The translations under genes were made by a program, and so were the position numbers. Below, piece by piece: positions 28,551-39,368 of a stretch of 64,000 bases of DNA; the stretch's first letter is position 1; the number at the start of each line of letters is the position of its first letter. This DNA comes from Pseudomonas shahriarae (GTDB lineage: Bacteria; Pseudomonadota; Gammaproteobacteria; Pseudomonadales; Pseudomonadaceae). Below the pieces are notes generated by a model that saw nothing but the letters and a program-made list of their open reading frames with translations, had not been told where the DNA came from and made no database searches. The DNA lies in assembly GCF_014268455.2 (NCBI RefSeq), contig NZ_CP077085.1, positions 1,178,001 to 1,242,000 on the forward strand. Direction: 5' to 3'.

Positions 28551-29340
28551 GGCGGCGATCCTTGGGATACCCAGTTGCACAGGCGCCATCGGCGGCCTGA
28601 TGGGGGAAAATCGGTGTGCGTTTAAGCAGCAAGCGCAGGGCTTGCCAGTAAATTGCCAGGCCGGTCTTGGCGGTCATCCACGGGAAGCGCCACAAGTAGC
28701 GATGCAGGCTGGCGCGGTCCAGGGCTTCGCGTTGCAGGCTCAAGGTGGCGTCGAACACCTTGGTCTCGCCCTGCCAGTCGGCCATATGCACCCCCAGGCG
28801 CTGGCCGGGTGGGCTGAAGCTCATGCGGTATTCCAGGTCCCGGGGCAAGAACGGCGACACATGAAACGCCTTGGCCACCGCGAAATGCTGGTGCTCGCCG
28901 CCCGCCAGGGCGCGGGCCGGCAGCACGTAGTGATAGCGTTCGCGCCATGGGGTGTTGGTCACTTCACAGACAATCGCCGCCAGTTGCCCATCAGCCTCGA
29001 AGCAGTAAAAGAAACTCACCGGGTTGAACGCCAGGCCCCAACTGCGGACCTGGGTCAGCAGGCAGACAGTGCCCTGTGGGGTATGCCCCAACGCCGTACT
29101 GACCACCTGGCGCACGGCATCAGTCAAACAGGTGCCGTCGCGGGTCAATTCAGGCAGGTAGTCCTGCTGGCGCAATGAAAACGGCGCGAAGCGGCCACGG
29201 CCGGCGAACGGCGACAGCCCCAGCACCTGCTCCTGTTCGCTGAGGTCCAGGTACAGCAGGCCGATGCGATAGCGAAACGCATGCCCCTTGGCGGTAAATC
29301 GCCGATGGGCGATCCAGCCACTGTAGAGGGCGCTGTTCAC
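28537..29340 (-). CDS. DUF1365 protein
   Basis: A 267-residue soluble protein of the DUF1365 family (COG3496), seen in ALYSGWIAHRRFTAKGHAFRY at the start and NPVSFFYCFEADG in the middle. Its reaction is unknown. Throughout proteobacteria it is paired with an FAD-dependent amine-oxidase-like protein and a Cfa-like methyltransferase, and all three are here in one run with 4- to 14-base overlaps. That suggests a shared lipid-modifying pathway, possibly protecting membranes from photo-oxidation. Confidence 0.87.
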   Translation of the reverse strand: MNSALYSGWIAHRRFTAKGHAFRYRIGLLYLDLSEQEQVLGLSPFAGRGRFAPFSLRQQDYLPELTRDGTCLTDAVRQVVSTALGHTPQGTVCLLTQVRSWGLAFNPVSFFYCFEADGQLAAIVCEVTNTPWRERYHYVLPARALAGGEHQHFAVAKAFHVSPFLPRDLEYRMSFSPPGQRLGVHMADWQGETKVFDATLSLQREALDRASLHRYLWRFPWMTAKTGLAIYWQALRLLLKRTPIFPHQAADGACATGYPKDRRHEIP

Positions 29341-30584
29341 AGGGTTTCCCCGAAGGCCTGGGCCACGCGCAGGGCACTGACCACGCCGTCTTCATGAAAG
29401 CCGTTGGCCCAGTAGGCCCCACAATAATAGGTGTGCTGGGCGCCATGCAGTTCTTCCCAGCGCGCTTGCGCCGCCACTGCCGCCAGGCTGTATTGGGGAT
29501 GGGCATAGGTGTAGCGCGCAAGGATTTTCAGCGGGTTGATAATTGCTGTCTGATTGAGGCTCACGCAAAAGGTGGTGGGGCTGTCGATGCCTTGCAGGAT
29601 GTTCATGGCGTAGGTGACGGCCGCTGGCTTGTGCATACTGGCGTCCAGTCGATAGTTCCAGCTGGCCCAGGCCAGTGGGCGATCGGGCAGCAAGCGGGTG
29701 TCGGTGTGCAGGGCCACGTCGTTGTCGGCGTAGGTTATTGCCCCAAGAATTTGCTGCTCAGCCTGGCTCGGGTCGTTCAGCAGGGCCAGGGCCTGGTCGC
29801 TGTGGCAGGCGAAGACGACCTTGTCGAAAATTTCGCGGCCATCGGCACTGTGGATGACCACACCTTCCAGTGTGCGCTCGACTTTTTGCACCGGGCAGTT
29901 GAGGCGGATCTGTTGGCGAAACGAATCGGTCAGGGGCTCGATATAACGGCTGGAACCGCCCTCGATCACACACCACTGCGGCCGATTGTTCACCGACAGC
30001 AGGCCGTGGTTCTTGAAGAAGCGCACGAAGAACTGCAGCGGAAACCCCAGCATGTCCGCCAGGGGCATCGACCAGATCGCCGCGCCCATGGGCACGATGT
30101 AGTGCCGGATAAAGCGTGGGCCGTAGTTGCCCGCCTGCAGGTATTCGCCCAGGGTCGTCTGTGCGCTGATGCGTTGCTCCTGCAAATCCAGCGGCGCCTG
30201 GCGATTGAAGCGCAGGATATCGCGCAACATCCCCCAGAAGCCGGGGGACAGGATATTGCTGCGCTGGGCGAACAGGCTGTTGAGGTTATTGCCGTTGTAC
30301 TCGAGGTTTTCCTCTGGGGCACAGACCGAGAAGCTCATTTCGGTCGGTTTGAACGGCACGCCGATCTGCCTCAGCAAACGGATGAAGTTGGGGTAGGTCC
30401 AGTCGTTGAACACAATAAAGCCGGTGTCCACCGCGTAATGTCTGTCATCGACGGTCACGTCTACCGTATGGGTATGGCCGCCAATCCGGTCGGCGGCTTC
30501 GAACAGGGTGATGTCGTGGCGGCGACTGAGCAGGTAGGCACTGGTCAGCCCGGAAATCCCACTGCCGATAATGGCGATCTTCAC
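29337..30584 (-). CDS. FAD-dependent oxidoreductase (COG2907 type)
   Basis: A 415-residue flavoprotein of the flavin amine-oxidase fold. The N-terminal Rossmann motif IIGSGISGLTSAYLL is followed by the second FAD contact AADRIGGHTHTVDV. The C terminus has the third FAD segment (YCGAYWANGFHEDGV). It belongs to the NAD/FAD proteins linked with DUF1365 and Cfa; a desaturase- or oxidase-like role on acyl chains is plausible but not shown. It overlaps both neighbours by 4 bases (ATGA). Confidence 0.88.
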   Translation of the reverse strand: MKIAIIGSGISGLTSAYLLSRRHDITLFEAADRIGGHTHTVDVTVDDRHYAVDTGFIVFNDWTYPNFIRLLRQIGVPFKPTEMSFSVCAPEENLEYNGNNLNSLFAQRSNILSPGFWGMLRDILRFNRQAPLDLQEQRISAQTTLGEYLQAGNYGPRFIRHYIVPMGAAIWSMPLADMLGFPLQFFVRFFKNHGLLSVNNRPQWCVIEGGSSRYIEPLTDSFRQQIRLNCPVQKVERTLEGVVIHSADGREIFDKVVFACHSDQALALLNDPSQAEQQILGAITYADNDVALHTDTRLLPDRPLAWASWNYRLDASMHKPAAVTYAMNILQGIDSPTTFCVSLNQTAIINPLKILARYTYAHPQYSLAAVAAQARWEELHGAQHTYYCGAYWANGFHEDGVVSALRVAQAFGETL

Positions 30585-31363
30585 AGGTCGTCCTTTTGTG
30601 GCGGTGGGCTGCGCAGCATGCGCTTGCCGATGATCAGTTGCGCGCGGTTCGGCAGTTTCGACAGCGGCCAGAGGGTGGCAATAAACAGTGCCGGGAAGGC
30701 GATTTCCAGTGGGCGTTTTTCCAGTTTGCCGAAAATATGCCGCGCCGCCTTGTCGGCCGGCCAGCTCAAGGGCATCGGGAAGTCGTTGCGTTCGGTCAAC
30801 GGCGTATCGACGAAGCCGGGGCTGACCACCGTGACATCAATGCCTTCGGGAGACAGGTCGATGCGCAGCGATTCAAACAAATAGCGTAGGCCCGCCTTGG
30901 ACGCACCGTAGGCTTCTGCGCGGGGCATCGGCAGGTAGGTGACGGCACTGGCGACGCCCACCAGATGCGGGGTTGACCCGGCGCGCAGCAGCGGCAATGC
31001 GGCTTCGATGCAATAACTGCTGGCCAGCAGGTTGGTGCGCACCACGTGTTCGATAATCGACGCGTCGAACTGCTTGGCATCCACATATTCGCAGGTACCG
31101 GCATTCAGGATCACGGTGTCCAGGGCACCCCAGGTTTGCATGATGTGCTCGCCGATTTCCCGGACCACCTGGCTGTTGGTCAAGTCACCGGGGACCACCA
31201 GCACTTGCCCGGGGTAACGTTGCGCAAGTTGCTCCAGCGGCGCCTTGGTGCGCGCACTCAGCGCGACCTGCGCCCCACTGCCGAGCAACTCTTCGGCCAG
31301 GGCCGCACCGATACCACTGCTTGCCCCGGTCAGCCAATAACGGCGTGGCGATGTCAGGCTCAT
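30581..31363 (-). CDS. Short-chain dehydrogenase/reductase
   Basis: A 260-residue SDR with the cofactor motif TGASSGIGAAL near 11-21, the structural NAG and the catalytic YGASK (Tyr and Lys) near 150. The start ATG 31363 overlaps the stop of the NTF2-like gene (ATGA). The substrate is unknown. Homologous SDRs recur in photolyase-cfa-DUF1365 operons, so it likely acts in the same pathway. Confidence 0.88.
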   Translation of the reverse strand: MSLTSPRRYWLTGASSGIGAALAEELLGSGAQVALSARTKAPLEQLAQRYPGQVLVVPGDLTNSQVVREIGEHIMQTWGALDTVILNAGTCEYVDAKQFDASIIEHVVRTNLLASSYCIEAALPLLRAGSTPHLVGVASAVTYLPMPRAEAYGASKAGLRYLFESLRIDLSPEGIDVTVVSPGFVDTPLTERNDFPMPLSWPADKAARHIFGKLEKRPLEIAFPALFIATLWPLSKLPNRAQLIIGKRMLRSPPPQKDDL

Positions 31364-31774
31364 GCCATTCTCCCTTTCAACCAACGGATCAACCGGCCGA
31401 GTACCGGCAGGTGTTCGTAAAGCAGCGCTCCGGCATCAAAGTAATCGCGGTGCCGGTAAACCTTGTCGTGCCATAACAGGTGAGAGCAGCCTTGCACCTG
31501 AATCTGTTGGCCGCCCGCCAACCGCGGGTGGCAAAAGCTCATGGTCCAGCGCAGGTAACCTTCGCCTTCGGCCACGTGGTCGAAACCGTGGAAGTCAAAA
31601 TGCAATGGGTCGACGTTGCTGTAAAGCTCGGCAAAGTACGCCTTCAGCGCGCTGATGCCGTGGACCTGGTGCAGTGGATCGGTAAACGCTATGTCCTGGC
31701 TGTACAGGCTGTCGAGCCGGTGCAGGTTGTGTTTGTCCAGGGTGGCGAAGGACTCGGCGAACTGGCGCAGGAAA

Positions 31775-31782
<8 letters not shown>
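31360..31782 (-). CDS. NTF2-like (SnoaL-type) protein
   Basis: A 140-residue cone-fold protein with the pattern DKHNLHRLDSLYSQDIAFTDPLHQVHG near the start, typical of NTF2-like or SnoaL-like domains that either bind small molecules or act as isomerases. I start at ATG 31782, overlapping the photolyase stop by 8 bases (ATGAGTGA). Function is unknown; conserved company with the photolyase and SDR genes is the main clue. Confidence 0.82.
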
Positions 31783-33219
<1,437 letters not shown>

Positions 33220-33220
<1 letters not shown>

Positions 33221-34155
33221 TAGAGAAGCCCACGCTGGATCAGGAGCTGATGGGCCGACAAGGGGTCTTCGGCCAGCACCAATTGAGGGGTGTCCTGAGT
33301 TAATACGGATAACTCGGCTTGATGGATGCACACCGTTGGTCCGGCAATCAGGATCGGGCAGTGGGTGCCGCTCAGCAGTTTCGGCAAGGTCGCTAAATGG
33401 AGGGCCTTGCTCGAGTACAGCAGCACGGCGCGCGGTTGCAGGTGCTCGACGGCCAGGGCCAGTTCGCCGGTAGGCAACGGCCAGTCGAAAACTTCCACCG
33501 GGCAATCGGCGCTGCTGGCCAGCCAGGCGCTCAGCCACAGGTGCGGTTCGAGCGGCAGGTCGGAATGGTTGATCAGCAACAATGGCGGGCCGTTGAGCTG
33601 GCGGTTGTTGTGATACATCCGTGCGCCGAACTTGCTGCGCAGCCAGGAATGGAAAAACACCCGCTCCGTCTGCGCGCCGAACTGGCCTTGCCAGCGCTGC
33701 TCCAGCTCCTTGAACAGTGGCAACAGCAGTTGCTCGCACAGGGTACGCGGTGGGTAAAGGGCCATGGCCTGGTTGAACACGTCGTCGACCCGGCGCTCGG
33801 CCAGTTGACCGATGGCCTGGATCAAGGTCTGGCGCAGGTTCTGCCATTCGTTTTCGACGCTGTCGTCCACCGGCTGGGCGTTGTCGATCAACTGCTTGAC
33901 CTGGCTTACCGGTACGCCTCGGTTGAGCCACGTCAGGATAGTCTGGATGCGCTGCACATGGTCGGCGTTGAACAGCCGATGGCCCTTGGGCGTACGCTGC
34001 GGCACGATCAGGCCGTAACGCCGTTCCCAGGCGCGCAGGGTCACCGCGTTGACCCCGGTCTGGCGGGCCACTTCGCGAATCGGCAGCCAGCCTTGTTCCA
34101 GGGCCAGGGCCACATCTTCGACGGGTTGGGCAGGGGGTTGCGGGGAAACATTCAT
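33220..34155 (-). CDS. MerR-family regulator, class II LitR/PplR-like
   Basis: A 311-residue regulator: MerR helix-turn-helix at about 24-95 (IREVARQTGVNAVTLRAWERRYGL), then a helical domain and a Rossmann-like domain as in CarH/LitR light regulators. The cobalamin motif DxHxxG is not present, which fits the class II LitR proteins of Pseudomonas that depend on a separate light sensor. It precedes phr by a TAATG overlap and is preceded by the RudS gene. It probably represses its own operon through the TGTACA boxes. P. aeruginosa PA4659 beside phr is the positional match. Confidence 0.85.
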
Positions 34156-34158
34156 GGG

Positions 34159-35130
34159 TTAGATCGCATTACGCAGGCTGAGATTTTCCGGATGCGGTTG
34201 CAGGTAGGCCTGCTGCGCGATGTAGCGGTCCGGGTGTTGGCGAAAGTGATGCTTGAGCAAGGTCAGCGGCACGACCAGCGGCACGATGCCTTGCCGGTAT
34301 TGGCTGATCAGCGCCTGCATTTCCTGTTTGTCTGCGGCGCTCAGGGCCTGCTTGAGGTAACCGCTGATGTGCTGCAACACATTGGAATGGGTGCCACGGG
34401 TGGCGCACTTTTTCAGGGCCGTCATCAGCTCGCTGAAATACTCGGCGGCCAGCACTGGCAGGTCACAGTCCTTGCTCATGCTGCCCAGCAGGTTGCCCAG
34501 GCTTTTGTAGTGGGCCGGACTATGGGCCATCAGCAGGTATTTATAGCGCGAGTGGAAGGCCAGCAGCTGGTGACGGGTCAGACCCTGCGCCAGCAATTGT
34601 TGCCATGTGGCATAGACAAAGACCCGGGTCAGGAAATTTTCCCGCAGCACCGGGTCGTGCAGGCGGCCATCTTCCTCCACCGGCAGGTTGGGATGGCGTG
34701 CGCAGAATGCCTGGGCATAGATGCCGCGCCCACCGCCCTCGGCCGGGGTGCCGTTGTCGCGGTAGACCTTGACCCGTTCCAGGCCGCAGGACGGTGATTT
34801 CTGCATGAAGATATAGCCGCACAGGTCCGTATGTTCGGCGGCCATGCGCTGGCCGTACTCATCCAGTGCGCCGGTCACATTCAGTTCGCGGTGGACTGTG
34901 CCCACGGCTTGCGGCTGGAGTGGGTCGCCCACCAGGCGAATCGGCTCACGGGGGATGCCCAGGCCAATAGCGACTTCGGGGCACAGTGGCACGAAGTCGA
35001 AATAGTCACTGAGTGTCTGGCTGCACAAGGGGGATTGTTTGTGCCCGCCGTTGAAGCGCACGTTTTCGCCGAGCAGGCAGGCGCTGATGGCGATTTTTGG
35101 TTTGCCGGTGACGGACACGTTGCAGGACAT
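34159..35130 (-). CDS. rudS: RudS-type tRNA 4-thiouridine desulfidase (DUF523-DUF1722)
   Basis: A 323-residue two-domain protein. The N-terminal TudS (DUF523) domain keeps the three cysteines expected to hold a [4Fe-4S] cluster, Cys18, Cys50 and Cys115; the C-terminal half (about 170-310) is DUF1722. Proteins with this fusion (RudS, studied in P. putida) remove sulfur from 4-thiouridine in tRNA, a base that absorbs near-UV light. GAGG stands 7 bases before ATG 35130. As first gene of the photolyase operon it fits a near-UV response. The symbol is given by domain match only. Confidence 0.78.
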   Translation of the reverse strand: MSCNVSVTGKPKIAISACLLGENVRFNGGHKQSPLCSQTLSDYFDFVPLCPEVAIGLGIPREPIRLVGDPLQPQAVGTVHRELNVTGALDEYGQRMAAEHTDLCGYIFMQKSPSCGLERVKVYRDNGTPAEGGGRGIYAQAFCARHPNLPVEEDGRLHDPVLRENFLTRVFVYATWQQLLAQGLTRHQLLAFHSRYKYLLMAHSPAHYKSLGNLLGSMSKDCDLPVLAAEYFSELMTALKKCATRGTHSNVLQHISGYLKQALSAADKQEMQALISQYRQGIVPLVVPLTLLKHHFRQHPDRYIAQQAYLQPHPENLSLRNAI

Positions 35131-35149
35131 GGCAAAGCCTCGACAAGAT

Positions 35150-35228
35150 TCCTGTACAGTTTATGTTTTCTGTACAACTAATCTCATCATAGGTTTTGCA
35201 CTGTACAAGTCAAATAGTTTGTACAAGT
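35150..35228 (-). promoter_or_regulatory. Operon promoter with four TGTACA boxes
   Basis: On the minus strand a sigma-70-like promoter reads TTGACT (35208-35213), 16 bases, TATGAT (35186-35191). TGTACA occurs at 35220-35225, 35202-35207, 35171-35176 and 35153-35158. Starts are 18, 31 and 18 bases apart, so the boxes form two pairs of equal spacing. One pair brackets the -35 element and the other lies over the start of the transcript. This is the layout of a repressor operator; the LitR-like protein of the operon is the likely binder. Confidence 0.72.
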
Positions 35229-35240
35229 TTTTTGATGAGG

Positions 35241-36512
<1,272 letters not shown>

Positions 36513-36636
36513 AGTTTCGGCATGCCTTAACGTGTGGCGTGGCCTATGGTTAAACGTAGGTCGCGCCCGATTAAAAAGATCCCTGCTTATAAAATAGACC
36601 AGCGATGCCCGGCCAACGTTACAGGAGGAAGATCTC

Positions 36637-37536
36637 ATGCATATTTTGCTGACCGGCGGTACCGGTCTGATCGGCCGCCAGCTTTGCCAGTACTGGAGCG
36701 CCCAGGGGCATCAGTTGACGGTATGGAGCCGCAATCCCGCGCAGGTCGCCACCCTGTGCGGTGCGCAGGTGAAGGGCGTTGCCCGTTTGCAGGATGTAAC
36801 GCAGCCGGTGGATGCTGTTATCAACCTGGCCGGCGCGCCGATCGCCGACCGGCTCTGGACCCATAAACGCAAGGCATTGCTGTGGAGCAGTCGGATCAGC
36901 CTGACGGAAACCTTGCTGGCCTGGCTTGAAGGCCTGGCGGTAAAACCTGCGATGTTGATTTCCGGGTCGGCGGTGGGCTGGTATGGCGATGGCGGTGAGC
37001 GCGAGCTGACCGAAGCCAGCGGCCCGGTGCTGGACGATTTTCCCAGCCAGTTGTGCATTGCCTGGGAAGAAACCGCCCAGCGCGCCGAGGCCTTCGGCCT
37101 GCGGGTGGTGCTGGTGCGTACTGGCCTGGTGCTAGCGGCCGAGGGCGGCTTTTTGTCGCGGTTGTTACTGCCCTTTAAACTGGCGCTGGGCGGGCCTATC
37201 GGTAACGGTCGGCAGTGGATGCCGTGGGTGCATATCAAGGATCAAATCGCCCTGATTGATTTTCTTCTACACAAACCTGACGCCAGCGGTCCTTATAATG
37301 CCTGCGCGCCCCAGCCGGTGCGTAACCGCGAGTTTGCCAAGACCCTGGGCCAGGTGCTGCACCGCCCGGCGTTTATGCCGATGCCGGCGTTTGCCTTGCG
37401 GGTGGGTTTGGGCGAGTTGTCCGGCCTGTTGCTGGGCGGGCAGAAGGCGCTACCCGAGCGGTTGTTGGCCGCCGGTTTCACTTTTCAGTTCACTGAGTTG
37501 CACGCGGCCCTGGACGACTTGTCCAGCCGCCTCTAG
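36637..37536 (+). CDS. TIGR01777-family NAD-dependent epimerase
   Basis: A 299-residue extended SDR (YfcH/SulA-like) with [16 protein letters not shown] at the N terminus, [12 protein letters not shown] near the active site and a C-terminal DUF1731 region ([15 protein letters not shown]). The reaction is unknown. A strong AGGAGG site stands 7 bases before the ATG. It is 14 bases upstream of hemH and probably co-transcribed with it. Confidence 0.9.
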   Translation: MHILLTGGTGLIGRQLCQYWSAQGHQLTVWSRNPAQVATLCGAQVKGVARLQDVTQPVDAVINLAGAPIADRLWTHKRKALLWSSRISLTETLLAWLEGLAVKPAMLISGSAVGWYGDGGERELTEASGPVLDDFPSQLCIAWEETAQRAEAFGLRVVLVRTGLVLAAEGGFLSRLLLPFKLALGGPIGNGRQWMPWVHIKDQIALIDFLLHKPDASGPYNACAPQPVRNREFAKTLGQVLHRPAFMPMPAFALRVGLGELSGLLLGGQKALPERLLAAGFTFQFTELHAALDDLSSRL

Positions 37537-37550
37537 AGATAGGATGTTGC

Positions 37551-38573
37551 ATGACGGATCACGCGTTGTTACTGGTCAACCTGGGCTCGCCGGCGTCCAC
37601 TTCGGTGGCCGATGTGCGCAGCTACCTCAATCAGTTCTTGATGGACCCGTATGTGATCGACCTGCCATGGCCGGTGCGGCGCTTGCTGGTGTCGCTGATC
37701 CTGATCAAGCGTCCCGAGCAGTCGGCCCACGCCTACGCCTCGATCTGGTGGGACGAAGGCTCGCCGCTGGTGGTCCTCAGTCGCCGCCTGCAGCAGCAGA
37801 TGACCAGCCAATGGACCCATGGCCCGGTGGAACTGGCGATGCGTTATGGCGAACCGTCGATTGAAAGCGTGCTGACCCGCCTGGCCGGCCAGGGCATCCA
37901 TAAGGTCACGCTGGCGCCGTTGTATCCACAGTTTGCCGACAGCACCGTGACCACGGTGATCGAAGAAGCGCGGCGGGTGGTGCGCGAGAAGAAACTCGAC
38001 CTGCAGTTCTCGATCCTGCAACCGTTCTACGACCAGCCGGAATACCTCGATGCCCTGGTGGCCAGTGCCAGGCCGCATTTGCAGCAGGATTACGATCACC
38101 TGCTGTTCAGCTTCCATGGCCTGCCGGAACGCCATCTGAATAAACTCAACCCCGGGCATTCCCTGGACGGTGCGGGCGACTGCTGCGCCAATGCGTCGCC
38201 TGAGGTGCGTACCACCTGTTATCGCGGGCAATGCTTCAGCGTCGCCCGCGACTTTGCCGCGCGCATGGGCCTGCCTGAGGGTAAATGGTCGGTAGCGTTC
38301 CAGTCGCGCCTGGGCCGGGCGAAGTGGATCGAACCCTACACCGAGGCCCGCCTGGAGGCTCTGGCTCAGCAGGGGGTGAAGAAGTTGCTGGTGATGTGCC
38401 CGGCGTTTGTCGCCGATTGCATCGAGACCCTGGAGGAGATCGGTGATCGCGGCCTGGAACAGTTCCGCGAAGCCGGGGGCGAGGAGTTAGTGCTGGTGCC
38501 GTGCCTCAATGATGATCCGCAGTGGGCGGCGGCACTTAACACCTTGTGCGAAAGAGCGCCCGTCAGCCTCTAA
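37551..38573 (+). CDS. hemH: Ferrochelatase
   Basis: Last enzyme of haem synthesis; inserts Fe2+ in protoporphyrin IX. The 340-residue sequence has the conserved [13 protein letters not shown] (catalytic histidine region near 190) and the [15 protein letters not shown] signature near 283. Length is standard for bacterial HemH. It follows the epimerase gene by 14 bases. Confidence 0.96.
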   Translation: MTDHALLLVNLGSPASTSVADVRSYLNQFLMDPYVIDLPWPVRRLLVSLILIKRPEQSAHAYASIWWDEGSPLVVLSRRLQQQMTSQWTHGPVELAMRYGEPSIESVLTRLAGQGIHKVTLAPLYPQFADSTVTTVIEEARRVVREKKLDLQFSILQPFYDQPEYLDALVASARPHLQQDYDHLLFSFHGLPERHLNKLNPGHSLDGAGDCCANASPEVRTTCYRGQCFSVARDFAARMGLPEGKWSVAFQSRLGRAKWIEPYTEARLEALAQQGVKKLLVMCPAFVADCIETLEEIGDRGLEQFREAGGEELVLVPCLNDDPQWAAALNTLCERAPVSL

Positions 38574-38583
38574 TGTGGCGGCT

Positions 38584-38622
38584 TGTGTGGGAGCTGGCTC
38601 CCATACAAGCCAGTTCCCACAT
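38584..38622. repeat. Short REP-type hairpin after hemH
   Basis: TGTGGGAGCTGGCT / CCCATAC / AAGCCAGTTCCCACA, an imperfect inverted repeat of the Pseudomonas REP kind, in the convergent gap between hemH and the DUF4198 gene. It can form a long stem and may serve as terminator for both. Confidence 0.78.
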
Positions 38623-38636
38623 GGCTTCAGCGGGCT

Positions 38637-39356
38637 TTACTCGTGATGGGGCTGGCCAAGAAAGGTCAGTGAGCTGAACAGCGCGCGGATGTGGACCTCG
38701 CCGTTATCTTTGACCGGCACTTGTGCCTGCGCCGCAATCACATTCAGCGCTTCATTGCGCACCAGTACCTGGGCCCGGCCATCCTTGTCGGTCTCGGTAC
38801 TCAAGGTGTTCGGCGCGCTGCGGTAGTCGCCAATCAACTTGATTCCGGCGGCGGGCTTGCCGTCGATCAGCACCCGTACAGGCAGCGATTGGCCTGGGCC
38901 GACGGTCAGCGGGTCGACTTCGGGCACGATCACCATCCTCAACTGATCCAGCTTGGGCAGTTTTGCCCCGGCCTGATAGATCGCCAGGCTGTACTTCAGG
39001 GCCTGGGTCGTTTCGACGGCGCCCGGCACCTGGCTGTGGCCCTTGTTCACCCATTTCTTGTCTGGGGTTTGCGTCCACAGGCCGTTATCAAACGCCACGG
39101 CCAGCACCGCAGGAGATTTGAGCGGTTGCAGGCGCGCCTGGTCGTCCAGGCGTTGTACGGTCACCGGGATCATCCGGCCACTGGCGTCATAGGCCCAGGC
39201 GCCGCTGACTTTCCTGGCCTTGAAGGCTTCGTCTTCGGCACCGTGGCCATAGACCACCTCGATATGCCCCCGGCGTTGCTCGGTCCACAGACCGTGGGCC
39301 GATACCTGGGTGGCGAACAGCAGGCCGAGCACGGCCAATGATTTGAGCGCTTGCAT
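38637..39356 (-). CDS. DUF4198 periplasmic protein
   Basis: A 239-residue protein with a signal peptide (LKSLAVLGLLFATQVSAHG) and beta-rich body of the DUF4198 family (COG5266, often described as periplasmic part of Co2+/Ni2+ transport). Residues HGLWTEQRRGH near the mature N terminus could bind metal. It lies 12 bases after a TonB-dependent receptor gene on the same strand, so the pair probably serves uptake of a metal or metal complex. Confidence 0.82.
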   Translation of the reverse strand: MQALKSLAVLGLLFATQVSAHGLWTEQRRGHIEVVYGHGAEDEAFKARKVSGAWAYDASGRMIPVTVQRLDDQARLQPLKSPAVLAVAFDNGLWTQTPDKKWVNKGHSQVPGAVETTQALKYSLAIYQAGAKLPKLDQLRMVIVPEVDPLTVGPGQSLPVRVLIDGKPAAGIKLIGDYRSAPNTLSTETDKDGRAQVLVRNEALNVIAAQAQVPVKDNGEVHIRALFSSLTFLGQPHHE

Positions 39357-39368
39357 GGTGAGGTCCTT

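Noticed and set aside
27087..30884. Two long + strand frames (482 and 496 residues)
   Set aside because: Antisense to the cfa, DUF1365 and FAD oxidoreductase genes, whose motifs and overlapping starts define the coding strand.
33397..34797. 466-residue + strand frame
   Set aside because: Antisense to the LitR-like regulator and RudS genes.
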